Positions 17,120 through 26,171 of a DNA stretch of 64,000 nt are shown piece after piece. The position numbers were made by a program, and so were the translations under genes. The stretch is from Yoonia sp. (GTDB lineage: Bacteria > Pseudomonadota > Alphaproteobacteria > Rhodobacterales > Rhodobacteraceae). Where the stretch lies: the NCBI RefSeq assembly GCF_014859355.1, contig NZ_JACUUJ010000003.1, positions 1 to 64,000 of the forward strand, given 5' to 3'. The stretch's first letter is position 1; each line of letters opens with the position of its first letter. The notes below the pieces were generated by a model that searched no databases, had not been told where the DNA came from, and was given only the letters and a program-made list of their open reading frames with translations.

Positions 17120-19546
17120 ATGTCTACGGCAGAAATCAGGTTTGGTATCGATGGCATGTCCTGCGCGGGCTGCGTCAGCCGGGCTGAAAAGGCGATCAGA
17201 TCGGTGTCGGGCGTGGAAAATGCGCAGGTCAATCTGGCCGATGCGTCGGCCCGAGTGCAGGTGGATAACGCCAAGGCGGCACAGGCGGTTGCCGGCGCAC
17301 TAAAGGCGGCGGGATACCCTGCGTTGCCGCGCAAGCTGCGTTTGGCGATTGACGGGATGACCTGCGCCTCTTGTGTGGGCAGGGTCGAATCCGCGCTGCG
17401 GGACGTTCCGGGGGTGCTGTCTGCGACGGTGAACCTTGCCGAAGGCACAGCAACGGTCACGACGCTGACGGATGTGGATGTTTTGCAAAAGGCGACGTCT
17501 GCCGTCGGCTATGATGCCACGCCGATCGATGCCGAAGACCGGACCGACGACCGCCGCGCCGCAGAGGCGCAGACATATTTCAGGCATTTCCTGTTGGCCG
17601 CAGTGCTGACCCTGCCGGTCTTTGTTTTGGAAATGGGCGGGCATGTCTTCCCCGCTGCGCATCATTTCATTGCTAACACAATCGGCATGACCACCAGCTG
17701 GATGATCCAGTTCGTTCTGACCACTATCGTGCTGGCGGTGCCGGGCCGTGGATTTTTTACCAAGGGTGGCCCGGCGCTGTTGCGTATGGCGCCTGATATG
17801 AATTCACTTGTGCTGCTGGGCACAGGGGCCGCCTGGACGTTTTCGACCGTCGCACTGTTCGCACCGGCGCTGTTGCCCGAAGGCACCCGTGTTGTGTATT
17901 TCGAGGCGGCAGCGGTGATTGTGACGCTTATCCTGCTGGGTCGCTGGCTCGAGGCGCGAGCCAAGGGCCAGACGGGGGCGGCGATCAAGCGGCTGATCGG
18001 GCTGCGCCCCGCCACGGCGACCGTCTTGCGCGATGGGACGCAAGTGGAAACCCCGATATCCGAGGTCAAGCGCGGCGATATCCTGCTGGTGCGCCCGGGT
18101 GAACGCGTTGCTACCGACGGGGTGATCCGGGACGGCACATCGTTCGTTGATGAAAGCATGATCACCGGCGAACCCGTGCCGGTGGAAAAGACCAAGGGTG
18201 ATACGCTGACCGGCGGCACGGTCAACGGCAATGGCGCGTTGCAGATGCGCGCCACGGCGGTGGGGGCCGACACCATGCTGGCGCGGATCATCGCCATGGT
18301 CGAAGACGCCCAAGGCGCACGCCTGCCGGTGCAGGAACTGGTGAACCGGATCACTGCGTGGTTCGTGCCTGCCGTTATGGTGATTGCCACGCTGACGGTG
18401 CTGGTCTGGCTGGTGTTCGGCCCATCGCCGGTGCTGTCTTATGCGCTGGTCGCTGGCGTGTCTGTGCTGATCATCGCCTGCCCCTGTGCGATGGGGCTGG
18501 CGACGCCCACATCCATCATGGTTGGCACCGGGCGTGCCGCCGATCTGGGGGTGCTGTTCCGGCAGGGGGATGCGTTGCAGGCGTTGCAGGGCGTTGATGT
18601 GGTGGCCTTTGACAAGACCGGCACACTGACGCGGGGCAGGCCGGTGCTGACCGATGTCATCGCGCTGGATGGCGGCCGCGATGCGCTGCTGCGCAATGTC
18701 GCCGCGGTCGAATCGTTGTCGGAACACCCGCTGGCGCATGCGATCGTGTCGGCTGCAGAACGACCCCTGCCGCAGGTATCCGGCTTTGCCGCTGTCACAG
18801 GGCACGGCCTGACGGGCGATGTGGATGGTCGCCGCGTGCTGGTGGGCGCGGCGCGTTTGCTGGAAAAGGAAGGGGTTGATCCCGCACCGCTGGTTGATCA
18901 GGCCGCGACCTTGGCGCAAGCGGGCAAGACCGCCATCATGGTCGCGATCGATGGCAAACCGGCCGGTGTTATCGCCGTGGCCGATCAGGCCCGCCCCACC
19001 GCCAAGGCGACGGTTGCCGCGCTGACGGCGCGTGGATTGCGGGTGGTGATGATTACCGGCGACGCCGCGCGCACAGGGGCGGCTATTGGTGCGGAACTGG
19101 GCGTGTCGGATGTAATTGCCGATGTTCTGCCCAAGGGCAAGGTCGATGCGATCCGGGCCTTGCAGGCGGATGGCTCCAGGGTCGCCTTTGTCGGTGACGG
19201 GATCAATGATGCGCCTGCGCTGGCGGCGGCTGATGTGGGGGTTGCGATTGGCACCGGCACCGATGTTGCGGTCGAAAGCGCCGATGTGGTGCTGATGTCG
19301 GGCGATCCTGTGGGTGTGCTGAACGGCATCACGGTCAGCCGCGCGACCATGCGGAATATCCGTGAAAATCTTGTTTGGGCTTTCGGGTATAACGTGTTGC
19401 TGGTGCCGGTGGCGGCGGGGGTGCTTTTCCCGGTCTGGGGTGTTCTGTTGTCACCTGCGCTGGCGGCAGGCGCGATGGCGTTGTCCAGTGTGCTGGTGGT
19501 TTCGAACGCGCTGCGCCTGCGTTGGGTGAAAGGAACATTATCATGA
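17120..19546 (+). CDS. copA: Copper-translocating P1B-type ATPase
   Basis: An 808-residue heavy-metal ATPase. Two N-terminal metal-binding domains carry GMSCAGC (near residue 15) and GMTCASC (near residue 80). Then come eight membrane segments with the CPC motif ([15 protein letters not shown]), the phosphatase loop ITGEPVP, the phosphorylated aspartate in [17 protein letters not shown], and the hinge GDGINDAP. The CPC plus two CxxC domains indicate export of monovalent copper from the cytoplasm. The gene is preceded by a CueR-type promoter and overlaps cueR at its stop (ATGA), so regulator and pump are co-transcribed. Silver is also a likely substrate. Confidence 0.95.
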   Translation: MSTAEIRFGIDGMSCAGCVSRAEKAIRSVSGVENAQVNLADASARVQVDNAKAAQAVAGALKAAGYPALPRKLRLAIDGMTCASCVGRVESALRDVPGVLSATVNLAEGTATVTTLTDVDVLQKATSAVGYDATPIDAEDRTDDRRAAEAQTYFRHFLLAAVLTLPVFVLEMGGHVFPAAHHFIANTIGMTTSWMIQFVLTTIVLAVPGRGFFTKGGPALLRMAPDMNSLVLLGTGAAWTFSTVALFAPALLPEGTRVVYFEAAAVIVTLILLGRWLEARAKGQTGAAIKRLIGLRPATATVLRDGTQVETPISEVKRGDILLVRPGERVATDGVIRDGTSFVDESMITGEPVPVEKTKGDTLTGGTVNGNGALQMRATAVGADTMLARIIAMVEDAQGARLPVQELVNRITAWFVPAVMVIATLTVLVWLVFGPSPVLSYALVAGVSVLIIACPCAMGLATPTSIMVGTGRAADLGVLFRQGDALQALQGVDVVAFDKTGTLTRGRPVLTDVIALDGGRDALLRNVAAVESLSEHPLAHAIVSAAERPLPQVSGFAAVTGHGLTGDVDGRRVLVGAARLLEKEGVDPAPLVDQAATLAQAGKTAIMVAIDGKPAGVIAVADQARPTAKATVAALTARGLRVVMITGDAARTGAAIGAELGVSDVIADVLPKGKVDAIRALQADGSRVAFVGDGINDAPALAAADVGVAIGTGTDVAVESADVVLMSGDPVGVLNGITVSRATMRNIRENLVWAFGYNVLLVPVAAGVLFPVWGVLLSPALAAGAMALSSVLVVSNALRLRWVKGTLS

Positions 19547-19929
19547 ACATCGGGGAAGTTGCCGCGCAGACAGGGCTGCCCGCCAAGACGATCCGTTATT
19601 ACGAAGATATCGGTCTGATTACGCCGAAACGCGAGGCGAACGGTTACCGCGTGTTTGCCCGGACAGACGCGCATAAACTGGCGTTTCTGGCGCGGGCGCG
19701 GGCGCTGGGTTTTTCGATCGAGGATTGCCGCAACCTGCTGGCCCTATGGGAGGATCGCAGCCGCGCCAGCGCTGATGTGCGTGCGATTGCCAATGAACAT
19801 TTATCCGAGATCGAAGAAAAAATCACCGGACTGACAGCGATGCGTGATACACTGTCGGAACTGGTGCGCGACTGCGCCGGTGACAACCGCCCCGATTGTC
19901 CGATCCTGAAAGGATTAGAGGGTGCGTAG
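19543..19929 (+). CDS. cueR: CueR, copper-responsive MerR-family activator
   Basis: A 128-residue MerR-family protein starting at ATG 19543, inside the copA stop. The N-terminal helix-turn-helix is [21 protein letters not shown], followed by the dimerisation helix. The metal-binding loop near the C-terminus holds two cysteines in [12 protein letters not shown], the C-x7-C spacing of monovalent-metal sensors such as CueR. It would sense excess copper and activate the copA promoter, which has the matching 19-bp spacer. Being the second gene of that operon, it is positively autoregulated. The seven preceding residues of the track ORF lie inside copA and were dropped. Confidence 0.92.
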   Translation: MNIGEVAAQTGLPAKTIRYYEDIGLITPKREANGYRVFARTDAHKLAFLARARALGFSIEDCRNLLALWEDRSRASADVRAIANEHLSEIEEKITGLTAMRDTLSELVRDCAGDNRPDCPILKGLEGA

Positions 19930-20027
19930 AACGCGCTGTGCTGTCTTTGCTTGTTGTTCCGGTAAAAGATGACGCGGTGTTTCAGGCTATCATGTTGGGC
20001 GACAAAGATCCTTGAAAGGATATTAAA

Positions 20028-20282
20028 ATGGGTATCGAAAGTCTTTTGGTCATCTTGATTATCGGTGCGATTGCCGGCTGGCTGGCAGGGCAGATCATGA
20101 AGGGCTTTGGCTTTGGTCTTTTGGGAAACATCGTGCTGGGAATCGTGGGCGCCTTTGTGGCTGGCCTGATTTTTCCGGTGATCGGATTGGGATTTGGCGG
20201 CGGGATTCTGGCGTCTATCGTTCATGCCACTTTGGGCGCGGTGATTGTGCTGTTCCTGATCCGCCTTGCCAAACGGGCATGA
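20028..20282 (+). CDS. GlsB/YeaQ/YmgE-family small membrane protein
   Basis: An 84-residue, glycine-rich hydrophobic protein with about three membrane segments and the family opening GIESLLVILIIGAIAGWLAGQ. These were once called transglycosylase-associated proteins and are usually stress-induced inner-membrane proteins of unknown activity. The ribosome site AAAGGA sits in a small ATCCTT-GA-AAGGAT hairpin just before the start. It stands alone between cueR and the polysaccharide locus. A small hairpin at 20365-20388 (AGGGCC/GGCCCT) lies downstream and may end its transcript. Confidence 0.85.
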   Translation: MGIESLLVILIIGAIAGWLAGQIMKGFGFGLLGNIVLGIVGAFVAGLIFPVIGLGFGGGILASIVHATLGAVIVLFLIRLAKRA

Positions 20283-20409
20283 CGCTATTTGACGACTTCT
20301 GTTCGGTGCAGAAATATCTGTCGCGGCAATAATTTCTTAACTGTGATCGCGTCTTTTATCTTTCAGGGCCTCTGTTTTGGGCGGCCCTCGGATAAGGGAA
20401 GGTGTGGTC

Positions 20410-20703
20410 ATGCGATCATTTTTGTTGGGCTGTCTATTTTTGTTGGGTGCTCTGACCAATGCCGTGTTGGCACAAACTGTGCCGGACCCTGTGGCCGTGG
20501 CAGAAGAAAACGGCATTTGCGCGCCCTTTGGGGTCGCCTCTGCATCGCTGGCTGCTGATGGCACGGTCCAAGCCGTGTGCAATACGGATGCAACCGCCTT
20601 TGTGCCATTGCTGGGTGCGCTTGGCCCGGCCTTGACCGCAGGGGCGGCGGTGGCGGTGGCTGCGGCGGTGTCAGGCGGTAATGCCACGCCGGACACACAA
20701 TAA
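20410..20703 (+). CDS. Small secreted protein, possibly YjbE/GfcA-like
   Basis: From ATG 20410 (GGGAAGG upstream) the product has 97 residues: a clear signal peptide (MRSFLLGCLFLLGALTNAVLA), a middle with two cysteines, and a C-terminal ALTAGAAVAVAAAVSGGNAT segment. That last stretch resembles the VGVALAATGGGDGSN-like tail of YjbE/GfcA, small periplasmic proteins encoded at the start of yjbEFGH-type polysaccharide loci. Since yjbF- and yjbH-like genes occur a few kilobases downstream, a YjbE-like role is attractive, but the similarity is limited to a low-complexity segment. The 11 residues added by the track precede the ribosome-binding site. Confidence 0.55.
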   Translation: MRSFLLGCLFLLGALTNAVLAQTVPDPVAVAEENGICAPFGVASASLAADGTVQAVCNTDATAFVPLLGALGPALTAGAAVAVAAAVSGGNATPDTQ

Positions 20704-20709
20704 TGCCGG

Positions 20710-21171
20710 TCAACAGGCCGGATAGCCCAAGGCGATCAACTTTGCGCCGCTGATCCGATGGATGCCTTTGATCTGGTAGCGTGCGTCGCGCAGGAACCAG
20801 TCGCGCAGCGGTGCCGCGTAATGCTGCGCCATTGTTTGTGACCAATGTTCGAATTGCGCACGATCCAATGCGGCCCCATGGCGGCTGGGGCCATGAAAAC
20901 CAAAGATCGTATCAGGGCTGATGCACAGGTTTTCGACACCCAGATACAAGGTGCAGGACGAGTAACAAAACCGCCCGCGCAGTTCGACCCGGCGGTGCTG
21001 TGCATTCAGTTGCGCAACTTCGATCACGCGCGCCCCGATCAATCCTCCGCGGTCATTGGCAACCACAAAGGGCATGGTCTGCCCCTGGGCCAGTCCTGCC
21101 ATCATCCAGAGGATCAAGCCAACAACGCCCCTGCGCAACCACGGCTGCGCGCCCCAGCATAATGGTGCCAT
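20710..21171 (-). CDS. Exported hypothetical protein with ClpP-like core motif
   Basis: I start this at ATG 21171, which has GGGGAAAGAT just upstream, giving 153 residues; the track starts nine residues earlier without a visible ribosome site. An N-terminal hydrophobic segment (VVGLILWMMAGLAQG) looks like a signal peptide or anchor. The body contains GRFCYSSCTLYLG and IFGFHGPSR, resembling the (S/C)xxCT and GFH motifs of small periplasmic ClpP/crotonase-fold proteins common in alphaproteobacteria, with serine-flanked cysteines. It is convergent with the 97-aa secreted protein and divergent from the sugar transferase. No function can be assigned; catalytic activity is uncertain. Confidence 0.6.
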   Translation of the reverse strand: MAPLCWGAQPWLRRGVVGLILWMMAGLAQGQTMPFVVANDRGGLIGARVIEVAQLNAQHRRVELRGRFCYSSCTLYLGVENLCISPDTIFGFHGPSRHGAALDRAQFEHWSQTMAQHYAAPLRDWFLRDARYQIKGIHRISGAKLIALGYPAC

Positions 21172-21386
21172 ATCTTTCCCCAGCATATCCCACCACACAT
21201 CAGGTGTGATTCCACGCGGTGAAATGACGACAGCGCATTTAAGAATCGGTTGACCTTAAGATTTGCGCCGAAAACGTCTAAATTTGTCATTTCCCTGAAA
21301 AATGAGGCCCGTAGGCGAAAGTGTTAACAAAAATCTTCTTAATACACTGAAAATAAATGTTAATTATGCTTTTCACGCCTCCATCA

Positions 21387-21402
21387 TTAATAGCTCATTA
21401 AC
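21387..21402 (+). promoter_or_regulatory. Perfect CtrA-type site before the polysaccharide/spike block
   Basis: TTAATAGCTCATTAAC matches TTAA-N7-TTAAC exactly. It lies in an A/T-rich 220-base divergent intergenic region, 76 bases before the preferred start of the sugar transferase. CtrA controls motility and gene transfer agent genes in Rhodobacterales. Confidence 0.65.
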
Positions 21403-21477
21403 CCTGATCTAACAGATTCAGTGATGCAAGCTGCGGCAAAACGCGCGCGGTTTTTCGCCATCACAAGGGTCCTGGCT

Positions 21478-22140
21478 ATGTTTGACTTCCAGAATGACGT
21501 CGTTGAGTTGTCCAAAGCGGATCGTGCCCACCCTTCGCTTCCGCGGGTCCAAAAGCCTCGGCTGGCGCTTTCAAAGCGGCTGTTTGACGTGGCGGGGGCG
21601 ATTATGCTTTTGCTGCCTTTGGGGGTTTCTGCGCTGCTTCTTTGCTTATTGAACCCGTTATTTAACCGTGGACCATTGTTTTTTGTGCAGGAACGGATGG
21701 GGTTTCGATGCGTTCCTTTTGCAGCCTTCAAATTCCGCACGATGACGGCGCCCAATGGTCATGCCCGTGGGGCGTTCGATGCGCTTGAAACAGACCGGAT
21801 CACCGTCCTGGGCCGGATCATGCGCAAGATGCGTATTGATGAATTGCCGCAAATCATCAACGTGCTGCGCGGCCAGATGAGCCTGATTGGGCCAAGGCCG
21901 GATCATTTCGAGCATGCCTGCGTTTACCTGCGCACGGTGCCTGGCTATTGCGCGCGCCATGACGTTTTGCCGGGCATCAGCGGGTTTGCCCAGACAGAGG
22001 TTGGCTATGTCGATGGGCTGGACGGGGTGCATCGCAAAGTGGCGGCAGATCTTTATTACATCGCCCATGCGACACTGGCGTTTGATCTGTGGATCGCGTG
22101 GCGCACGCTGGTTGTGATCGCCACCCATCGGGGAAGTTAG
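21478..22140 (+). CDS. Initiating sugar-phosphate transferase (ExoY/WbaP type)
   Basis: A bacterial sugar transferase that links the first sugar phosphate to undecaprenyl phosphate at the inner membrane. One hydrophobic segment (VAGAIMLLLPLGVSALLLCLL) is followed by the cytoplasmic catalytic part with FKFRTM and the signature DELPQIINVLRGQMSLIGPRP. I favour ATG 21478 (AAGGG upstream; 220 residues) over the GTG at 21421 used by the track, which has no ribosome site. It opens the plus-strand block that continues into ghsA-ghsB-yjbH-yjbF, and a CtrA-type site lies upstream. The sugar cannot be named; the transferase lacks the extra N-terminal membrane domain of full-length WbaP. Confidence 0.9.
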   Translation: MFDFQNDVVELSKADRAHPSLPRVQKPRLALSKRLFDVAGAIMLLLPLGVSALLLCLLNPLFNRGPLFFVQERMGFRCVPFAAFKFRTMTAPNGHARGAFDALETDRITVLGRIMRKMRIDELPQIINVLRGQMSLIGPRPDHFEHACVYLRTVPGYCARHDVLPGISGFAQTEVGYVDGLDGVHRKVAADLYYIAHATLAFDLWIAWRTLVVIATHRGS

Positions 22141-22220
22141 GGGCCACCGAACGCTGGCCCAAGCGGTTGGAAAGGATAATTGGTGTATCCCTGCACTTTA
22201 ACCAAAGTGAGGTGAACACA

Positions 22221-22478
22221 ATGTCTGACCCGTTTGAATCCGATTACGTCAACCTGACGTCGCCCGCCGTGTCGCATTATGCGGTTGTGCCTTCGGACGT
22301 GACTGACTTGCCGGTGCGTCCGCGCGCACTTTTTGTCAGTATAGGTGGCACTGCGGCGTTACAGGACAAACACGGCACGATCATCAATTATGATCTGGCT
22401 GCAGGTGCAATCCTGAGTATCCGGCCCTTGCGGGTCATGGCAACTGGCACCACTGCCCAGCTTGTTGCGTGGTTCTAG
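22221..22478 (+). CDS. ghsA: GTA-type head spike base protein
   Basis: From ATG 22221 (GAGGTGA upstream) the product has 85 residues. It has the compact pattern of the spike-base family named after R. capsulatus Rcc01079: a short variable N-terminus, LPVRPRALFVSIGGTAALQD, a turn, AGAILSIRPLRVMATGTTAQ, and an aromatic end VAWF. In R. capsulatus this protein (GhsA) with GhsB forms the spikes on the gene transfer agent head that bind the capsule. The stop is one base before the ghsB start. Similar small proteins occur in phages, but no other phage or GTA structural gene is in this window. Start was shortened by 44 residues from the track. Confidence 0.75.
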   Translation: MSDPFESDYVNLTSPAVSHYAVVPSDVTDLPVRPRALFVSIGGTAALQDKHGTIINYDLAAGAILSIRPLRVMATGTTAQLVAWF

Positions 22479-22479
22479 G

Positions 22480-24072
22480 ATGATCGGGCTGGAATTGACT
22501 CCGAGCCAGCTACAGCGTGGAAACCCCGCGCCGCTGGCAGAATATTTTTCCCGCAGCGGCGGGCAGGCAGTCGCCATTGGCGCGGCACCGGGGGGCGGGC
22601 TGTCGGTCTGGACAGAAATCGCGCCGCATGTTGCAGCCTGCCTGCGGCTTGACAATACCGTATCCGGCACGCGTCTGTCATGGCGTGAAACGCTGATCGC
22701 CACGTTGCGCAACATATATCCGGCAGGTGATCTGACGTTGACGGGCAGTTGGGTGCAAATGCAATCTTCTGGTTCTGGTCTTGCGGGCAGTTACACAGGC
22801 AATCGGGCGGTCAGCACCACATCGGCCCAAGCGCAGGCCAGTGTTTTGGTGGGACGCGACGCACCCTATGATCTGTGGGTGCATTACACCGGGCGCGTGG
22901 CGGGTGCCTATTGCCGGGTCGCGATTGACGGCACGCAGACCCTGGTGAATGAAATCGACGATCCCGCTGGCTTGGGTTTCAAGGCGTTTTCGACCCATAG
23001 CGCGATTGACCTGCACCGCCGTCGTTCTGTCAAGGTGGCCAGCGGTCTGACCGGCCAACACACTGTGACGTTGCAGCATGGCGGCGCCGCCCACCCTGGT
23101 GGCAGCACACTGATGATCGAAGCGGTGGCGATCAGTGGCAGCTTGTCAGACCCGCGCATTCTGCCGCCTGTTTGGCAAGCTGGTCATACCTACACGATCG
23201 GGGACGAGGTGCAGTATGGCGGGGTTTATTACGCGGCCCGTGCCACGGGGATTAGCGGCGCTCATCCACCCGCGCATACTGCCGGGGTCGGGTCGGACGG
23301 GGCGCTTGACTGGCGGGCCGATACGCGCAGCACCTACCCCCGTTTTGTGTGCATCGACTATCCGTCAGAACGTGAATATGCGATCCGCTGCGCTGTGGAT
23401 GGTGTGACCACTGAAATTGGGGGCCAGACCCATGGCAACGAGGCGCTGCAAAATCGCAGCGTCATGCTGGATGGCGCGCCCTTTCTGGCCAGGACGACCG
23501 GCAACGGGTTGCGTGTCGGGGCGCATGTGACGATCACGGAAACGACCATTTGGCAAACCAGCAGCGGGCCGCTGGCGGATTGCACCCTGATCCGGCAGAT
23601 AACCCCCGGCACCGTTGCACATGATGTGACAGTCACGGCAACAGGGCCGGTCGCCAGTGTAGATTGGCTCTATATCGGGATGGTCCCGATGGTGCGTTGG
23701 GATGGCAAAAGCGGCACGACGGTGTTTGATACTGTGGCAGTCGGTGATGCACCTGCGGTGATCTTGGCAGATTTTGCAGGGCAGACCCCGCCCAATATCA
23801 TGCACCCCGCAGCCCGCAGTGTCGGGATGTCCGCCAGTTTGGACGACATTGTTCTGCGCTATGGTCTAAGCGCGGGTGCTTTGCCGATAACCGATAATTT
23901 AGTTAATCGAATCGACACCTTTTTACGCCCTAATCTGGAGGCCACGACAGAAGGTGGCAGCCTCGATTGGAAGGCCAAAGCCTATGTTACAGGTGGCGCG
24001 CCGGGGGGGCTGACATTTGGTGCGGGTGATGTGTTGGGTTTTTTCAGCCGGCATGTTTTCGGAACCATTTGA
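22480..24072 (+). CDS. ghsB: GTA-type head spike fibre / capsule-binding protein
   Basis: A 530-residue protein directly after ghsA (TAG-G-ATG). It has no signal peptide. Residues about 90-215 look like a beta-rich jelly-roll, then a segment PPVWQAGHTYTIGDEVQYGG VYYAA resembles small carbohydrate-binding modules (aromatic, G-x-Y, GD.V.Y.G..Y), and the last 270 residues are again beta-rich. This order of base protein then fibre matches ghsA-ghsB (rcc01079-rcc01080) of R. capsulatus, whose product binds the polysaccharide receptor of recipient cells. Here it is embedded in a polysaccharide locus. A capsule-tailoring surface protein unrelated to GTA is the main alternative. Confidence 0.68.
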   Translation: MIGLELTPSQLQRGNPAPLAEYFSRSGGQAVAIGAAPGGGLSVWTEIAPHVAACLRLDNTVSGTRLSWRETLIATLRNIYPAGDLTLTGSWVQMQSSGSGLAGSYTGNRAVSTTSAQAQASVLVGRDAPYDLWVHYTGRVAGAYCRVAIDGTQTLVNEIDDPAGLGFKAFSTHSAIDLHRRRSVKVASGLTGQHTVTLQHGGAAHPGGSTLMIEAVAISGSLSDPRILPPVWQAGHTYTIGDEVQYGGVYYAARATGISGAHPPAHTAGVGSDGALDWRADTRSTYPRFVCIDYPSEREYAIRCAVDGVTTEIGGQTHGNEALQNRSVMLDGAPFLARTTGNGLRVGAHVTITETTIWQTSSGPLADCTLIRQITPGTVAHDVTVTATGPVASVDWLYIGMVPMVRWDGKSGTTVFDTVAVGDAPAVILADFAGQTPPNIMHPAARSVGMSASLDDIVLRYGLSAGALPITDNLVNRIDTFLRPNLEATTEGGSLDWKAKAYVTGGAPGGLTFGAGDVLGFFSRHVFGTI

Positions 24073-24132
24073 CTGCCTGCCATTCTGTCCCGGCACCCGT
24101 TGGTGCTGGGGGCCCAAAACGGGATCAGGCAG
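24073..24132 (+). other. Nested hairpin between ghsB and yjbH
   Basis: Outer arms CTGCCTG (24073-24079) and CAGGCAG (24126-24132) pair perfectly and enclose CCCGGCACC (24089-24097) with GGTGCTGGG (24102-24110, one G-U). The structure begins right after the ghsB stop and ends 14 bases before yjbH. No T-run follows, so it may be a processing or stability element. Confidence 0.55.
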
Positions 24133-24146
24133 CAGATGGGGCGTGA

Positions 24147-26171
24147 ATGACGGCAAGGGTGTTGATTTGGCTGGTCGCATGCATTTTACCATGTGGTTTA
24201 GCCGCGCAAGGGGTGGCTTTGCGCTATAACACGTTCGGGGCATCGGGTTTGATCGACATGCCTGTCGCCAGTTCTGCCCCTGATGCAGAACTGGCGTTCA
24301 CCCTGTCCAGCTTTGCCCGGCAAACCCGTAACACCTTGACTTTTCAAGCCAGCCCGCGGCTTTCGGCCAGTTTTCGCTATGCCGCGCTGCGCAAGATCAT
24401 GGGGCAACACGGCGTGATCTATGATCGTATTCTGGATCGCAGCCTTGCGCTTCACTACCGGATTCTGGATGAAACGCGGCGCCGGCCGGCGGTGGCGGTT
24501 GGTGTGGCCGATTTCATTGGCACCGGAATCTATGGCGGGGAATATCTGGTTGCCACAAAAGCTTTGCGCCCCGATCTGGCGGTGACGCTGGGGGTTGGAT
24601 GGGGGCGGTATGCGGGGGTGGGTGGCTTTGCCAACCCGTTGGGGCCTGCGTTTGCCGACCGGCCTGATCGCGTATTTGCACAGGGTGGCACCATCACACG
24701 TAATGCGTTTTTTCGCGGTGATGTCGCCTTTTTTGGCGGGGTTCAGTGGCAACCGACACCCAAGCTGGGGGTAACGCTGGAATATTCCTCTGATCGCTAT
24801 CCCTACGAAGATCCGGCCGCATTTGTCAGGCGCACGCCGTTTAATTTCGGGTTGAATTATACCCTCCGGCCGGGGGTGCAGGTGGCGGCGCAGTATCTTT
24901 ATGGTGCTGAATTCGGGGCACAGCTGACCTTTGCGCTGAACCCCACACGCCCGCCCCACGGCAGTGGATACGCGCGGGGGCCGGCCACGGTGCGCGCGGG
25001 CACACCGCTTGCCCGCGCTTTGGCGGCCGAAGGTCTGGTGCTGACGGGGGCGCAGGTGGTGGATGGGCGGATGGATATTGCCGTTCAAAACACCCGCTTT
25101 CCCGACAGTGCGCAGGCCATCGGGCGGGCGGCGCGGGTTCTGGCACAGATCGCGCCGAAAGGCATAGATGCCTTTGCCATCACGCTTGATGCGCCCGGGC
25201 TTCGGGGGCCGGCTGTCGTTTTGCAACGCAGTGATCTGGCCACGCTGGAGTTTGCGCCAAACGGAACGGCACAGATCGGGCAGCAGGCTGAATTTGCCAC
25301 CGCCGCTGCCGGTTTTGATAACCGCTATCCGGTTTTCGACTGGAGCCTGCGGCCCTATATCACGCCCAATCTGTTTGACCCGGATGACCCGCTGCGCGCT
25401 GATGTCGGCATTGCACTGGATGCCCAATGGCAACTGGCCGCTGGTGTCATTGGCCGCGCAACGGTGCAGCAGCGGCTGGCAGGCAACCTTGACCAGACCG
25501 TGCGAAAGTCTGATTCTGCCTTGCCCCACGTGCGCAGCGATTTCGCGCTTTACGAGCGTGAAGGTAACGGCGACATCGCGCAACTGGCGCTGCATTGGTA
25601 TGCGCAACCGCTTCGCGATGTTGCCACGCGGGTCTCGATCGGCCTTTTTGAGACGATGTATGGCGGCATGTCGAGCGAGGTTCTGTGGTATCCTGGCGGT
25701 CGCGATCTGGCATTTGGGATCGAATTGAACGCCCTGCGCCAGCGCGACTATGACGGTGGATTGGGCTTTCGTGATGATGCGATGACCAGCGGCCACGCCT
25801 CGATTTATTGGCAGGGCAAGGGGGGCTATTCGGCCCAGCTTGATGCGGGGCGTTACCTTGCCGGCGACTGGGGGGGCACGTTGACACTGGCGCGCCAGTT
25901 TCGCAACGGTTGGTCCTTGGGGGCCTTTGCCACGCTGACGGATGTGCCTTTTGAAACCTTTGGTGAAGGATCATTCGACAAGGGGATCGTGCTGACGGTG
26001 CCGCTTTCTTGGGTCAGCGGCCGGCCACGGCGGGATGCGCTGGCCACAACATTGCGCCCGGTCACCCGGGACGGCGGCGCGCGGGTGCAGGTTGATGGAC
26101 GGCTATACCCGCTGACAGCGCCGTTGCGCGCCCGTGCAATCAACGACAGTTGGGGGATGTTCTGGCGATGA
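24147..26171 (+). CDS. yjbH: YjbH-family outer-membrane polysaccharide export protein
   Basis: A 674-residue exported protein: signal peptide (MTARVLIWLVACILPCGLAAQG) followed by a YjbH-type body opening YNTFGASGLIDMPVASSAPD, the characteristic first strand block of that family, and many alternating beta strands up to the C-terminal NDSWGMFWR. YjbH/GfcD proteins are predicted outer-membrane barrels needed for secretion of Yjb-type or group 4 capsule polysaccharide. No Wza-like outer-membrane channel gene is in the locus, so this could be the exit route. It overlaps the next gene, a YjbF-type lipoprotein, by four bases, as in yjb operons. Confidence 0.85.
   Translation: MTARVLIWLVACILPCGLAAQGVALRYNTFGASGLIDMPVASSAPDAELAFTLSSFARQTRNTLTFQASPRLSASFRYAALRKIMGQHGVIYDRILDRSLALHYRILDETRRRPAVAVGVADFIGTGIYGGEYLVATKALRPDLAVTLGVGWGRYAGVGGFANPLGPAFADRPDRVFAQGGTITRNAFFRGDVAFFGGVQWQPTPKLGVTLEYSSDRYPYEDPAAFVRRTPFNFGLNYTLRPGVQVAAQYLYGAEFGAQLTFALNPTRPPHGSGYARGPATVRAGTPLARALAAEGLVLTGAQVVDGRMDIAVQNTRFPDSAQAIGRAARVLAQIAPKGIDAFAITLDAPGLRGPAVVLQRSDLATLEFAPNGTAQIGQQAEFATAAAGFDNRYPVFDWSLRPYITPNLFDPDDPLRADVGIALDAQWQLAAGVIGRATVQQRLAGNLDQTVRKSDSALPHVRSDFALYEREGNGDIAQLALHWYAQPLRDVATRVSIGLFETMYGGMSSEVLWYPGGRDLAFGIELNALRQRDYDGGLGFRDDAMTSGHASIYWQGKGGYSAQLDAGRYLAGDWGGTLTLARQFRNGWSLGAFATLTDVPFETFGEGSFDKGIVLTVPLSWVSGRPRRDALATTLRPVTRDGGARVQVDGRLYPLTAPLRARAINDSWGMFWR

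Noticed and set aside
22221-24072. Prophage remnant
   Set aside because: Spike-like proteins also occur in phages, but no integrase, terminase, capsid or tail gene is nearby and both sides are polysaccharide genes.
24198-25796. 532-aa minus-strand ORF opposite yjbH
   Set aside because: It lies wholly within yjbH, has no recognisable domain, and is rich in Arg/Gln/His as expected for an antisense frame of a GC-rich gene.
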